DNA of 63,414 nt, from the NCBI GenBank assembly GCA_947565865.1, contig CANOHT010000016.1, forward strand, positions 1 to 63,414, in the 5' to 3' direction. This stretch comes from an uncultured Clostridia bacterium (GTDB taxonomy: Bacteria; Bacillota; Clostridia; Christensenellales; Aristaeellaceae). The notes below the pieces were generated by a model. The model did no database searches, had not been told where the DNA came from, and saw only the letters and a list, made by a program, of their open reading frames with translations. How positions within the stretch are numbered: the first letter of the stretch is position 1; every line of letters begins with the position of its first letter. This document shows, in pieces, positions 32,457 to 40,798 of this stretch. A program made the position numbers and the translations under genes.

Positions 32457-33527
32457 ATGCAGCGTTATGTGGAGCCTCTGACCTTCGCGCTGGTGATGTT
32501 TCCCCTGGCGGCGGCGCTGTTCACCCTGCCCTATGTGCTGTACAGCTACCGGCGGTACGGGAGCATCCTGCCCATGCGGGTGCTGTGCGTCTATGCCTTT
32601 ATATTCTACCTGATGTGCGTGTACTGCCTGGCTATTCTGCCTTTTCCCTCAGCGGATACGGTGGTGACCCAGCATGTGGGGCTGAACCTGATTCCCTTCA
32701 GCTATGTGCCAGAAATTTTGACGGCCACGGTGGAATTCTCCATCAAGGATCCCAGCACCTGGATGAGCGCCTTTTTCGCCTCCGGGCTGTATGAGCCGGT
32801 GCTGAACATCCTGATGTTCCTGCCCCTGGGCGTCTTCCTGCGGTACTACTTCGGCTGGGGACGGCGCAGGACGGTGCTGACGGCGCTGGCCCTTTCCCTG
32901 TTCCTGGAGGTGACGCAGTATACCGCCACCTACGGTCTGGCGCCCTTCCGCTACCGCCTGACGGATGTGAATGATCTGATCCACAACACCCTGGGCGGTC
33001 TGCTGGGCTATGCGGTGACGCCCTTCCTCACCGGCTTCCTGCCCTCACGGGAACGCCTGAACCAGCTCAGCTACCAGCGGGGCAGGCGGGTGAGCTACAT
33101 CCGGCGGCTGATGGCGTTCCTGACGGATCAGGCGCTGGTAAGCGGCGCCGCCACCATGCTGGGGTACTTTCTCCCCCGGAACTGGTGCTATGTGGCGCTG
33201 GTGATTCTCCTGGGCGTAGTGGCCGGGCAATGCGGCGGGGCCACGCCGGGCAAGCTGCTGGTGCGCATCCGCGTGGCGGACGCCGGGGGCGGGAGCGCCA
33301 GGCTGTGGCAGCATCTGGCCCGATGCCTTATGCTGCATGTGGGCGTCGCGCGGCTGGATATTTTCTTTGGCGGCGCGGGCGTGCTGCTATCGTTCCTGCT
33401 GCTGACGGCGGCGTTTCTCGGCGCGGTCAAAGGCGGTATCCGCAACAGACCGCAGACGATGTTTGACCGCTGGACGCACACGATGGTGGAGAGCAGCATT
33501 CCGTGCCCGCAGGAGGATACGCCTTAA
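32457..33527 (+). CDS. VanZ-RDD domain membrane protein
   Basis: A 356-residue membrane protein. The N-terminal half is VanZ-like: helices at about 6-28 and 44-66, NLIPFSYVPEI, LNILMFLPLGVFLRYYF and TDVNDLIHNTLGGLLGY. The C-terminal half (about 215-340) is RDD-like, with VSYIRRLMAFLTDQAL and GGATPGKLLVRIRVADAGG. VanZ proteins are linked to low-level teicoplanin resistance in one known case, and RDD proteins to small-molecule or ion transport, but most members are uncharacterised. The start at 32457 has GTGAGG seven bases upstream and follows the promoter by 31 bases. No glycopeptide-resistance genes are nearby, so resistance should not be assumed. Confidence 0.85.
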   Translation: MQRYVEPLTFALVMFPLAAALFTLPYVLYSYRRYGSILPMRVLCVYAFIFYLMCVYCLAILPFPSADTVVTQHVGLNLIPFSYVPEILTATVEFSIKDPSTWMSAFFASGLYEPVLNILMFLPLGVFLRYYFGWGRRRTVLTALALSLFLEVTQYTATYGLAPFRYRLTDVNDLIHNTLGGLLGYAVTPFLTGFLPSRERLNQLSYQRGRRVSYIRRLMAFLTDQALVSGAATMLGYFLPRNWCYVALVILLGVVAGQCGGATPGKLLVRIRVADAGGGSARLWQHLARCLMLHVGVARLDIFFGGAGVLLSFLLLTAAFLGAVKGGIRNRPQTMFDRWTHTMVESSIPCPQEDTP

Positions 33528-33548
33528 CGCGACGCGTGAAGCCGCGCC

Positions 33549-33577
33549 TTGACGCATGGCCCCTGACCGTGTAAAAT
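33549..33577 (+). promoter_or_regulatory. Promoter of the HerA-like ATPase gene
   Basis: TTGACG (33549-33554), 17-base spacer, TAAAAT (33572-33577). Confidence 0.8.
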
Positions 33578-33610
33578 GAAGACAGAGACTCTATGCGGGA
33601 GGGGAAAAGG

Positions 33611-35452
33611 ATGCTGTACAACGGTCAGATTTGGGTGGGCACGGGGGAGCGGCCCGCATGCCTTTTACCGCAGATGGCCAATCGTCATGGCTTGATTGCC
33701 GGCGCCACGGGGACGGGGAAGACCATGTCCCTGAAGGTGCTGGCGGAGGGCTTTTCCGATATGGGGGTGCCGGTGTTCCTCAGCGATGTCAAGGGCGACC
33801 TGGCGGGCATGGCATGCCCCGGCGAGCACAGCGACGCCCTGGCCCGGCGGCTGGCGGGCTGCGGGGTAAGCAGCTTCCAGTACAGCGCTTTTCCCACCGT
33901 TTTCTGGGATGTGTACGGTGAAAAGGGTCATCCCGTCCGCGCCACGGTAAGCGAGATGGGGCCGCTGCTCCTGTCCCGGATGCTGGGGCTGAACGCCACC
34001 CAGTCCGGCGTGATGAACATCCTCTTCCGGATAGCCGATGACGAGGGGATGCTTCTGCTGGATTTGAAGGATCTGAAGGCCATGCTGGCGTACCTGGGTG
34101 AACATGTCCGGGATTACACGCTGAGCTATGGCCATGTTTCGACGGCTACTGTGGGCGCCATTCAGCGGGCCGTGGCGGTTCTGGAGGATCAGGGCGGGAG
34201 CCTGTTCTTTGGCGAGCCCGCGCTGAACCTGGCGGACTGGCTTCAGATGGATGAGAAGGGCCGGGGCGTGGTCAACATCCTGGCTGCGGATCGGCTGCTT
34301 CAGCACCCGGCGATGTATGCCGCCTTCCTGCTGTGGATGCTGTCGGAGCTTTATGAGCTGCTGCCCGAGCAGGGCGATCTGGATAAGCCGAGGCTGGTCT
34401 TTTTCTTTGACGAGGCCCACCTGCTGTTCAGCCAGGACAGCGGCGTGCTGCTGGAAAGGATCGAGCAGATTGTACGGCTGATCCGCTCCAAGGGCGTGGG
34501 GGTGTACTTTATCACCCAGTCCCCTGCGGATATTCCCATGAGCATTTTGGGACAGCTGGGCAACCGCATTCAGCACGGCATGCGGGCCTACACCCCCCTG
34601 GATCAAAAGGCGGTGCGGGCGGCGGCCCAGACCTTCCGTTCCAACCCGGCCTTCGATACGGAGGAGGCCATTTCAACCCTGGCTACCGGCGAGGCCCTGG
34701 TGTCCTTCCTGGAGGAGGACGGAGCGCCCGGCGTGGTGGAGCGTGCGACCATCCTGCCGCCTCAGTCCGCCATGGGGGTCATCGGCGGCGACCTTCGGCG
34801 GGCCTGCATGGAGAACAGCCCCTTCTTCGGAGTCTACGATGAGGCGGTGGATCGGGTCAGCGCCTACGAGCACCTGGCGGAGGCCTTCCAGCGCAAGCAG
34901 CTGCCGGCCGTGCCGTCCCTTCAGCCCGAACAGGTGCGGGTAAGCACTGCCGCGCCGGAAATCAGCCGTCCCCAAGGCTTTATGGTGCTGAATCCCGCCA
35001 CGGGGCAGTATGAGCAGCGGCAGCTGGCGCAGATGACCGTGCCGCAGACGCCTGCCGCGCCGGAGGCTCAGCCCATGCCGGTGATGATGTTTGACCCTGC
35101 CACGGGGCAGTACGTCCAGCGGATGGCGCTCATGCGGCTGGATCCGTCCACGGGCGGCTATGTGCCCGCGACGCCCCAAAGCGCCGCGCCAGCGGATGCC
35201 GGGGCACAGCGCGAGACGGAAAAGCGACGCCGGGAGGCCGAAAAGGCGGAGAAGGAGCGTATGGCTGAGCTGCGCCGACAGCGAGCGGATCAGCTGCGCG
35301 AGGAGCGGGCGGCCCGGGCGCGGAAAAACGACTCTGTGCTGGGCCGGGCGGCCAACACCGCCATCGCCACCGTCAGCCGTGAGGTGACCCGAACGTTGAC
35401 CCGGGGCTTGATGGGCGGGCTAAGCAGCCTGATGGGCGGCAGAAAAAGGTAA
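33611..35452 (+). CDS. HerA-like/DUF853 P-loop ATPase
   Basis: A 613-residue ATPase of the HerA/FtsK-like superfamily (DUF853, helicase HerA-like C-terminal). Walker A is GATGTGKTMSLK (about 28-39), followed by VFLSDVKGDLAGMA. Walker B reads LVFFFDEAHLLF (about 261-272), and a sensor-like region follows (GVGVYFITQSPADIP). After about residue 445 it carries a proline-rich linker with three short repeats (NPATGQYEQR, DPATGQYVQR, DPSTGGYVPA), then a highly charged helix of about 45 residues (REAEKAEKERMAELRRQRAD) and a glycine-rich basic tail. HerA proteins translocate DNA, but the DUF853 group has no settled role. The start at 33611 has GGAGGGG upstream; 33593 is an alternative. Confidence 0.85.
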   Translation: MLYNGQIWVGTGERPACLLPQMANRHGLIAGATGTGKTMSLKVLAEGFSDMGVPVFLSDVKGDLAGMACPGEHSDALARRLAGCGVSSFQYSAFPTVFWDVYGEKGHPVRATVSEMGPLLLSRMLGLNATQSGVMNILFRIADDEGMLLLDLKDLKAMLAYLGEHVRDYTLSYGHVSTATVGAIQRAVAVLEDQGGSLFFGEPALNLADWLQMDEKGRGVVNILAADRLLQHPAMYAAFLLWMLSELYELLPEQGDLDKPRLVFFFDEAHLLFSQDSGVLLERIEQIVRLIRSKGVGVYFITQSPADIPMSILGQLGNRIQHGMRAYTPLDQKAVRAAAQTFRSNPAFDTEEAISTLATGEALVSFLEEDGAPGVVERATILPPQSAMGVIGGDLRRACMENSPFFGVYDEAVDRVSAYEHLAEAFQRKQLPAVPSLQPEQVRVSTAAPEISRPQGFMVLNPATGQYEQRQLAQMTVPQTPAAPEAQPMPVMMFDPATGQYVQRMALMRLDPSTGGYVPATPQSAAPADAGAQRETEKRRREAEKAEKERMAELRRQRADQLREERAARARKNDSVLGRAANTAIATVSREVTRTLTRGLMGGLSSLMGGRKR

Positions 35453-35455
35453 GCG

Positions 35456-35491
35456 AAAAGGGGCCGGGAATCATGCTGCCGGCCCTCTTTT
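35456..35491 (+). terminator. Terminator after the HerA-like gene
   Basis: AAAAGGGGCCGG (35456-35467) pairs with CCGGCCCTCTTTT (35479-35491), with one bulged T. Confidence 0.7.
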
Positions 35492-35505
35492 GATGGAGGC
35501 TGGTT

Positions 35506-36387
35506 ATGGTGAAATACAAAGGAATGCTCGGTCGGCTGGCGCTGCTGGCGGCCGCGCTCATTTGGGGAAGCTCCTTTTTTATCATGAAGAACGCGGTGGA
35601 CGGCATCCCCGTGTTCCTGCTGCTGGGCATTCGCTTCACGGTGGGCAGTGTGCTTCTGACGCTGATGTTCACCTGGCGGCTGAAGGGCCTGAACGGACGG
35701 GTGGTGCGCCGCGGCGCGGTATTGGGAGTCCTGCTGTTCCTGGCCTATACCGCCCAGACCTTCGGCCTCAAGGGCACAACGCCGGGGAAGAACGCCTTCC
35801 TGACGGCGGTGTACTGCGTGCTTGTGCCCTTTGTGGCCTGGGCCGCGAGCCGCCGTCGGCCCACGGCGTGGAACTGGCTGGCGGCGGTCTTATGCCTGGG
35901 CGGCATCGGTCTGGTGAGCCTGGATGGCGACCTGACCATCAACCAGGGCGACGCGCTGACGCTTCTGGGCGGCGTGTTCTACGCCCTGCATATGACAGCC
36001 GTGAGCCGTTTTGGCGAGGAGGAGGATCCAATCCTGCTGACGCTGGTGCAGTTCGCGGCGGCGGCATTGGCCTGCTGGGCGCTGTCCCTTCTGACGGAGC
36101 GCATGACGGGGCCTTTCCCGGACAACGCCTGGTTGGAATTGGGGTATCTGGCGGTGTTTGCCACCACAGCGGCGCTGCTTTTGCAGAATGTGGGCCAGAG
36201 CGTGACGCCCGCGGCCCCCGCCTCCATTCTGCTGAGCCTGGAAAGCGTCTTCGGGGTGCTGTTTTCGGTTCTTTTCTACGGCGAGGAGGTCACGCTGCGG
36301 CTGGGTCTGGGCTTCGGACTCATTTTCCTGGCGGTGATGGCCAGCGAAACGCAGTTCGGCTTCATCCGTCGGGGTAGGGCAAAGTAA
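35506..36387 (+). CDS. EamA-family (DMT) transporter
   Basis: A 293-residue membrane protein with about ten helices in two EamA repeats. The first repeat opens LAALIWGSSFFIMKNAVDGIP (about 14-34) and has the RF segment LLGIRFTVGS; the second includes GGVFYALHMTAVSRFG and ends SILLSLESVFGVLFSVLFYGEEVT. Family members export amino acids, nucleosides or other metabolites; the substrate cannot be inferred. It follows the HerA-like terminator by 14 bases with GGAGG before the start, so it may depend on read-through. It ends in a basic tail (RRGRAK). Confidence 0.88.
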   Translation: MVKYKGMLGRLALLAAALIWGSSFFIMKNAVDGIPVFLLLGIRFTVGSVLLTLMFTWRLKGLNGRVVRRGAVLGVLLFLAYTAQTFGLKGTTPGKNAFLTAVYCVLVPFVAWAASRRRPTAWNWLAAVLCLGGIGLVSLDGDLTINQGDALTLLGGVFYALHMTAVSRFGEEEDPILLTLVQFAAAALACWALSLLTERMTGPFPDNAWLELGYLAVFATTAALLLQNVGQSVTPAAPASILLSLESVFGVLFSVLFYGEEVTLRLGLGFGLIFLAVMASETQFGFIRRGRAK

Positions 36388-36517
36388 GCCGCCGCGTTCA
36401 GGCTCCGCGCTCACTCTTTGTCCCAACGGCCTTCAGCGCGCCCGCGCAGGCTTAACAAACAGTCTCCCGGCGGTGCGAGCGTCCCTTCCGCGTCTTGATA
36501 CGGAACGTCTGTGTGAC
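36388..36517. other. Gap before the acyltransferase
   Basis: No gene, strong hairpin or repeat is recognised here. The promoter at 36518-36546 follows. Confidence 0.45.
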
Positions 36518-36546
36518 TTGCAATTTGCCTTTTTCCATGATAGGAT
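36518..36546 (+). promoter_or_regulatory. Promoter of the acyltransferase gene
   Basis: TTGCAA (36518-36523), 17-base spacer, TAGGAT (36541-36546) with an extended -10 (TGA). Confidence 0.7.
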
Positions 36547-36579
36547 ACGACATCCCCCTACGAAAGCGAGTGGACGGTT

Positions 36580-37251
36580 GTGGGTAAGCTTTTTGATAGC
36601 CTGGCATGGCTTGTGCGAACCTTTTCCCCCAAAATGACAGCCGCCTGGGCCGAGCCCTTTGACGGCGAGCCCTGTGTGTTTGTATGCAACCATGTGGGGG
36701 CGATGGGCCCCATCGACATGGTGGTGAAATTCCCGCTGCGGGAGAAATGCCTGGCTTGGTGCAATGAAGGCATCATGAACCGCAGAACCTGCCCGGCCTA
36801 CGTTCGCCAGGATTACTGGTGGGAGCCGGGCTGCGCGCTGGAACCTCTGTATAACGCGACCTTGCCTTACATCGCGGCGGCGATTCTTCCTCCGGTGCTG
36901 AAAAGCGCGCCCACCATCCCTGTTTTTCATGACGCCCGGGTGATGACCACCATGCGCGCCAGCCTCAAGCACCTGAAAAGCGGCGGCCATGTGGTGATCT
37001 TCCCGGAGCAGCCCAGCGGCCATGGCGAGCATCACGATTGGATCAACACGGGATGGATGCCCATCTGCACCATGTATTACCGGGCGACGGGCAAGGCGCT
37101 GCGGCTTTATCCTGTGCATATTGACGTGAAGGGAAAGCGCTTTCAGGTGTCCGCGCCGGTGCGGTTCGATCCCCAGCGGACGCTGGAAGAACAGCAGCCG
37201 GATATGGTGCGCCTGCTGGCGGCGGGGCTTCGCGGGGAAGCCGTGTGCTGA
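36580..37251 (+). CDS. PlsC-like acyltransferase
   Basis: A 223-residue protein of the lysophospholipid/glycerol-3-phosphate acyltransferase superfamily. The catalytic motif I (HX4D) appears as NHVGAMGPID (about 29-38), and motif III as IFPEQPSG (about 146-153). It lacks clear membrane helices apart from a hydrophobic stretch at about 90-105. It could be 1-acyl-glycerol-3-phosphate acyltransferase or a divergent relative; the motif II region is not obvious. The start is GTG at 36580 with a poor ribosome binding site (GCGAGTGGA), so the start is uncertain. Confidence 0.75.
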   Translation: MGKLFDSLAWLVRTFSPKMTAAWAEPFDGEPCVFVCNHVGAMGPIDMVVKFPLREKCLAWCNEGIMNRRTCPAYVRQDYWWEPGCALEPLYNATLPYIAAAILPPVLKSAPTIPVFHDARVMTTMRASLKHLKSGGHVVIFPEQPSGHGEHHDWINTGWMPICTMYYRATGKALRLYPVHIDVKGKRFQVSAPVRFDPQRTLEEQQPDMVRLLAAGLRGEAVC

Positions 37252-37312
37252 GCAAGACGGAAAAAACATGGCGATTCTATGTGAAAACCATTCAATTTGA
37301 CCGTTTTCCCCC

Positions 37313-37341
37313 TTTTCAAACGCCGATAAACGTTGTAAAAT
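37313..37341 (+). promoter_or_regulatory. Candidate promoter of kduID
   Basis: TTTTCA (37313-37318), 17-base spacer, TAAAAT (37336-37341). The spacer contains TAAACGTT, a weak match to the LacI-type operators of the neighbouring sugar locus. Confidence 0.45.
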
Positions 37342-37388
37342 ATTCGTATGGTTGTGGTTTGTGAGGACGCAACCCGACTATCAGTGAA

Positions 37389-37404
37389 ATGTAAATGCTT
37401 ACAT
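37389..37404 (+). promoter_or_regulatory. Inverted repeat just upstream of the kduI RBS
   Basis: ATGTAA-ATGC-TTACAT, a 6-bp inverted repeat with four central bases, between promoter and ribosome binding site. It could be an operator for a uronate regulator. No regulator gene is adjacent. Confidence 0.45.
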
Positions 37405-37423
37405 CATGAAGGAGGAGAATCCC

Positions 37424-38254
37424 ATGGAGCTTCGTACAGCAGCTTCTCCCAGGGACGTAAAAACCTACGATACCGCTCGGCTTCGGGAGGAATTTCTGAT
37501 CCCGGATCTGTTCCGTCCGGATGACATCAAGCTGGTATACAGCCATATCGACCGCATCATCACCGGCAGCGCCACCCCGGTCAGCAAGGCGCTGGTGCTG
37601 ACGGCGGGGGAGGAGCTGCGGGCGGAATACTTCCTGCAGCGCCGGGAGATGGGCGTCATCAACATTGGCGGCGAGGGCACGGTGACGGTGGACGGCACGG
37701 CGTATACCCTCCGCCATAAGGACGGCCTGTACATCGGCCGGGGCAGCCGGGATATTTCCTTTGCCAGCGCCGACAGCGCCAACCCCGCCAAGTTCTACCT
37801 GAACAGCTGTCCCGCTCACAAGGAATACCCCACCGTGTACATCCGGCCGGAGGACTGTGTGCGGGTGGAGCTGGGCAGCCTGGAGCAGTCCAACCACCGC
37901 ACCATCTGCAAGTACATCCTGCCCGGCCAGGTGGAATCCTGCCAGCTGGTGATGGGCATGACCCAGCTTCAGCCCGGCAGCGTGTGGAACACCATGCCCT
38001 GTCATACCCATGACCGCCGCATGGAGGTTTACCTGTACTTTGATATGCCCAAGGACGCTTTTGTCATGCACTACATGGGCGAGCCGCAGGAGACCCGCCA
38101 TATCGTCATGCGCAACGAGCAGGCGGTCATCAGCCCCTCATGGAGCATCCACGCGGGCTCCGGCAGCCAGGCCTATACCTTTATCTGGGGCATGTGCGGC
38201 GAAAACCAGGACTTCGACGATATGGACGGCGTGGCCACCACGGACCTTCTGTAA
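37424..38254 (+). CDS. kduI: 5-keto-4-deoxyuronate isomerase KduI
   Basis: A 276-residue isomerase that converts 5-keto-4-deoxyuronate, from unsaturated pectin or glycosaminoglycan units, into 2,5-diketo-3-deoxygluconate. It has the cupin-type metal site of the family (NTMPCHTHDRRMEVYLYFDM, about 187-206, with His and Glu ligands) and the conserved SWSIHAGSGSQAYTFIWGMCG near the C terminus. The length matches the family. The start at 37424 has GGAGGAG upstream. kduD follows after 30 bases, forming the classic pair. No KDG kinase, aldolase or polysaccharide lyase is in this window. Confidence 0.95.
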   Translation: MELRTAASPRDVKTYDTARLREEFLIPDLFRPDDIKLVYSHIDRIITGSATPVSKALVLTAGEELRAEYFLQRREMGVINIGGEGTVTVDGTAYTLRHKDGLYIGRGSRDISFASADSANPAKFYLNSCPAHKEYPTVYIRPEDCVRVELGSLEQSNHRTICKYILPGQVESCQLVMGMTQLQPGSVWNTMPCHTHDRRMEVYLYFDMPKDAFVMHYMGEPQETRHIVMRNEQAVISPSWSIHAGSGSQAYTFIWGMCGENQDFDDMDGVATTDLL

Positions 38255-38284
38255 CGGAGCACCATCTTGAAAGGAGCGATTCCC

Positions 38285-39079
38285 ATGAATAATCTCTTCT
38301 CCCTGGAGGGCAAGGTTGCCCTGGTTACCGGCGCTTCCTACGGCATCGGCTTCGCCATCGCCAGCGCCATGGCGGATGCCGGCGCGACCATCGTCTTCAA
38401 CGACATCAAGCAGGAGCTGGTGGACAAGGGCTTGGCGGCCTACGCCGAAAAGGGCATCAAGGCCCATGGCTATGTGGCGGACGTCACGGACGAGGATGCG
38501 GTGAACGCGCTGGTGGCCAGGATTGAGGCGGAAGTCGGCGTGATCGACATCCTGGTGAACAACGCGGGCATCATCAAGCGCATCCCCATGTGCGAAATGA
38601 CCGCCGCTCAGTTCCGCCAGGTCATCGACGTGGATTTGAACGCTCCCTTCATTGTGGCCAAGGCTGTGATTCCCTCCATGATAAAGAAGGGCCACGGCAA
38701 AATCATCAACATCTGCTCCATGATGAGCGAGCTGGGCCGCGAGACGGTCTCGGCCTACGCCGCGGCCAAGGGCGGCCTGAAGATGCTGACCAAGAACATC
38801 TGCTCGGAATACGGCCAGTACAACATCCAGTGCAACGGCATTGGCCCGGGCTATATCGCCACGCCTCAGACGGCTCCCCTGCGCGAGATTCAGCCGGACG
38901 GCAGCCGCCATCCCTTCGATCAGTTCATCATCGCCAAGACCCCCGCGGAGCGCTGGGGCAATGCGGAAGACCTGGGCGGCCCCGCCGTGTTCCTGGCCTC
39001 CGACGCGTCGAACTTTGTCAACGGCCACATCCTGTATGTGGACGGCGGCATTCTGGCGTACATTGGCAAGCAGCCCTGA
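38285..39079 (+). CDS. kduD: 2-dehydro-3-deoxy-D-gluconate 5-dehydrogenase KduD
   Basis: A 264-residue short-chain dehydrogenase that reduces 2,5-diketo-3-deoxygluconate to KDG. The NAD(P) site reads TGASYGIGFAIA (about 15-26), followed by NNAGI. The catalytic set is Ser (SMMSE), Tyr and Lys (YAAAKGG). It is placed directly after kduI, which decides between KduD and the similar gluconate 5-dehydrogenases. The start at 38285 has AAAGGAGCG upstream. A perfect terminator at 39093-39125 closes the pair. Confidence 0.9.
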   Translation: MNNLFSLEGKVALVTGASYGIGFAIASAMADAGATIVFNDIKQELVDKGLAAYAEKGIKAHGYVADVTDEDAVNALVARIEAEVGVIDILVNNAGIIKRIPMCEMTAAQFRQVIDVDLNAPFIVAKAVIPSMIKKGHGKIINICSMMSELGRETVSAYAAAKGGLKMLTKNICSEYGQYNIQCNGIGPGYIATPQTAPLREIQPDGSRHPFDQFIIAKTPAERWGNAEDLGGPAVFLASDASNFVNGHILYVDGGILAYIGKQP

Positions 39080-39092
39080 GAACCGTGTGTAT

Positions 39093-39125
39093 CGGCCAAG
39101 CAGCATAAGCTGCTTGGCCGTTTTT
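39093..39125 (+). terminator. Terminator of kduID
   Basis: A perfect 12-bp stem CGGCCAAGCAGC/GCTGCTTGGCCG with loop ATAA, followed by TTTTT. Confidence 0.92.
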
Positions 39126-39626
39126 AATTTGCTCAGTCGGTCCGAACGGCGTCAGCCTTCGGCTTGTTCAGAGGGGGCCAAGCCGCCTGGCGAAGGCTGC
39201 CAAAGGATGTGCGGGAAGCCCTTGCGCCCCGATGAAGCGCAGACTTTCGCTTGCGGCGGGAGCGTTCCGGGCAGAGCCGAACCAAACCAGAACGCAAGGG
39301 AGAACCCACATGGCCGAAGGCCTGAGAAGGCGGACGGCTCCCGCGCCTGGGATGGCGCGTTGTGTCCCCGGGATCGTCCCCTTGCATATCCGCTTTTCTC
39401 CCTTCGCCAGCCGCGACTGACCGTCCCGATCAGTGAAAACGACATGCGCATTGCCCGTCTGGAGAGGAAAAACGGAAATGGTCTGTTTTTGTTCATCTTG
39501 TATAGAATGTGCGAAATCAATGTCGATTCATGGCGCGGGAGATAAGGGAAAATCGTGGTAAAACCATGGAAAGGCAACCGAAAACCACACAAAAAAGAAA
39601 AATTCTGAAAAATTGCAATAACCCTA
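39126..39626. other. 500-base gap before the LacI gene
   Basis: No gene that I accept. The first 290 bases are GC-rich and resemble degraded repeat DNA (an AAGCCCTTGC block and GTCCGAACGGC, seen in other gaps). The last 200 bases become AT-rich. Open frames on both strands here are Arg/Pro/Ser-rich and look spurious. Confidence 0.5.
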
Positions 39627-39655
39627 TTTACAAAATAGCCAAAGCGTATTATAAT
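39627..39655 (+). promoter_or_regulatory. Promoter of the LacI regulator gene
   Basis: TTTACA (39627-39632), 17-base spacer, perfect TATAAT (39650-39655). Confidence 0.85.
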
Positions 39656-39668
39656 ACCATCAACGGAC

Positions 39669-39680
39669 AAAAACGTTTTC
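39669..39680 (+). promoter_or_regulatory. LacI-type operator O1 (autoregulation)
   Basis: The palindrome AAAACGTTTT (39670-39679) lies about 15 bases downstream of the -10 box, near the expected transcription start, where a bound repressor would block the regulator's own promoter. The same core recurs at O2, O3 and inside the glycosidase gene. Confidence 0.75.
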
Positions 39681-39724
39681 GGAGCGGCAGCGCCGCGAAT
39701 ACGGATGAGGGGAGGCTGGTTGGT

Positions 39725-40765
39725 ATGGCGGCGTCGATTCAGGATGTGGCCAAGCTGGCCGGCGTGGCCATCGGGACGGTTTCCCGGGCCTTCAACGACT
39801 ACCCTGACATCCGGCCGGAAACCAAGCAGCGCATTGTCGAGGCTGCCCGGACGCTGGGGTATACCCCCAACATCAGCGCCCGGAACCTGTCCGCCAAGAA
39901 GCCACCCAACATCGGCCTGATCGTGTCCGGGCTGCTGGAGGGCAACAGCAAGGACAACCTGGTCTATCTGATACTCCAGGGCGTGCTGTCCTATACCAAG
40001 GCGAAGGGGCTGGAGCTGGCGCTGTATACGACCGACTCCAAGGAGCAGCGCAGGCGCAGCTATACGGAATTTTGCGCCGGGCATAGCATTTCCGGCACCA
40101 TCCTCAGCGGCATCACCACCGATGACGCCTATTTCGAGGAGCTGATAAACTCCGGCATACCTACGGTCGCGCTGGATGTGCCGATTCACGGCCAGCGCAT
40201 GGGCTGGATTTCCATCGACAACCGTGCAGCGGCCCGGGAGGCGATGGCGTATCTGCTGTCGCTGGGGCATCGGCGGATTCTGGTGGTATCCGGCAAAAAG
40301 AACGCCCATGTCAGCGACGTTCGCGCCCAGGGCGTGCGGGAGGCGCTGGAGGCCGAGGGCCTGGTGGCCCAGGAGTGCGACCTGATCCACGGCGACTTCA
40401 GCGAGGAGCTGGCTTACGAGCGGGTGAAAGCGAGGCTGCGCAGCAGCGCGGGGATGCCCAGCGCGATCTTCTGCTTCAGCGACATCATGGCCATGGGCGC
40501 CATGCGGGCTGCCCGGGAAGTCGGACTGCGGATTCCTGACGACATCTCGGTGATGGGCTTTGACGGCCTGAGCCTGGGCGAATTGACCGTACCTCCGCTG
40601 ACCACCGTGGCCCAGGACATGCGCGCCATGGGGTGGGAGGCGGCCCGGATGCTGCACGGCATCATGGAACGCCGCGAGAAGGGCGGCTACACCATTTTGC
40701 CCCATCAGCTGCTGCTACGGGAAACCGTTTCCCCGGTGGAAGCCGGGAAAAGCGCGGCTGGGTAA
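39725..40765 (+). CDS. LacI-family transcriptional regulator
   Basis: A 346-residue repressor. The helix-turn-helix is ASIQDVAKLAGVAIGTVSRA (about 3-22), followed by the hinge-helix region (NISARNLSAKKPP) and a periplasmic-binding-like sensor domain from about residue 60 (NIGLIVSGLLEG, then ISIDNRAAAREAMAYLLSLGHRRILVVSG). It stands in front of a sugar ABC and glycosidase operon, in the same direction. The AAAACGTTTT palindromes at its own promoter and at the solute-binding protein promoter are the likely operators. The inducer is probably a sugar from the locus. GAGGGGAGG lies nine bases before ATG 39725. Confidence 0.92.
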   Translation: MAASIQDVAKLAGVAIGTVSRAFNDYPDIRPETKQRIVEAARTLGYTPNISARNLSAKKPPNIGLIVSGLLEGNSKDNLVYLILQGVLSYTKAKGLELALYTTDSKEQRRRSYTEFCAGHSISGTILSGITTDDAYFEELINSGIPTVALDVPIHGQRMGWISIDNRAAAREAMAYLLSLGHRRILVVSGKKNAHVSDVRAQGVREALEAEGLVAQECDLIHGDFSEELAYERVKARLRSSAGMPSAIFCFSDIMAMGAMRAAREVGLRIPDDISVMGFDGLSLGELTVPPLTTVAQDMRAMGWEAARMLHGIMERREKGGYTILPHQLLLRETVSPVEAGKSAAG

Positions 40766-40779
40766 TTTCTTTTTCGGTG

Positions 40780-40797
40780 TTCAAAAACGTTTTTGAA
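40780..40797 (+). promoter_or_regulatory. LacI-type operator O2
   Basis: The perfect 18-bp palindrome TTCAAAAACGTTTTTGAA upstream of the solute-binding protein gene, centred 28 bases from O3, less than three helical turns. Confidence 0.8.
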
Positions 40798-40798
40798 T

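Noticed and set aside
32457..33527. Glycopeptide resistance locus
   Set aside because: Only a VanZ-type domain is present. There are no vanHAX-like ligase or dehydrogenase genes nearby.
39133..39545. Small ORFs on both strands between kduD and the LacI gene
   Set aside because: They are Arg/Pro/Ser-rich, lack good RBSs and lie in repeat-like GC-rich DNA.
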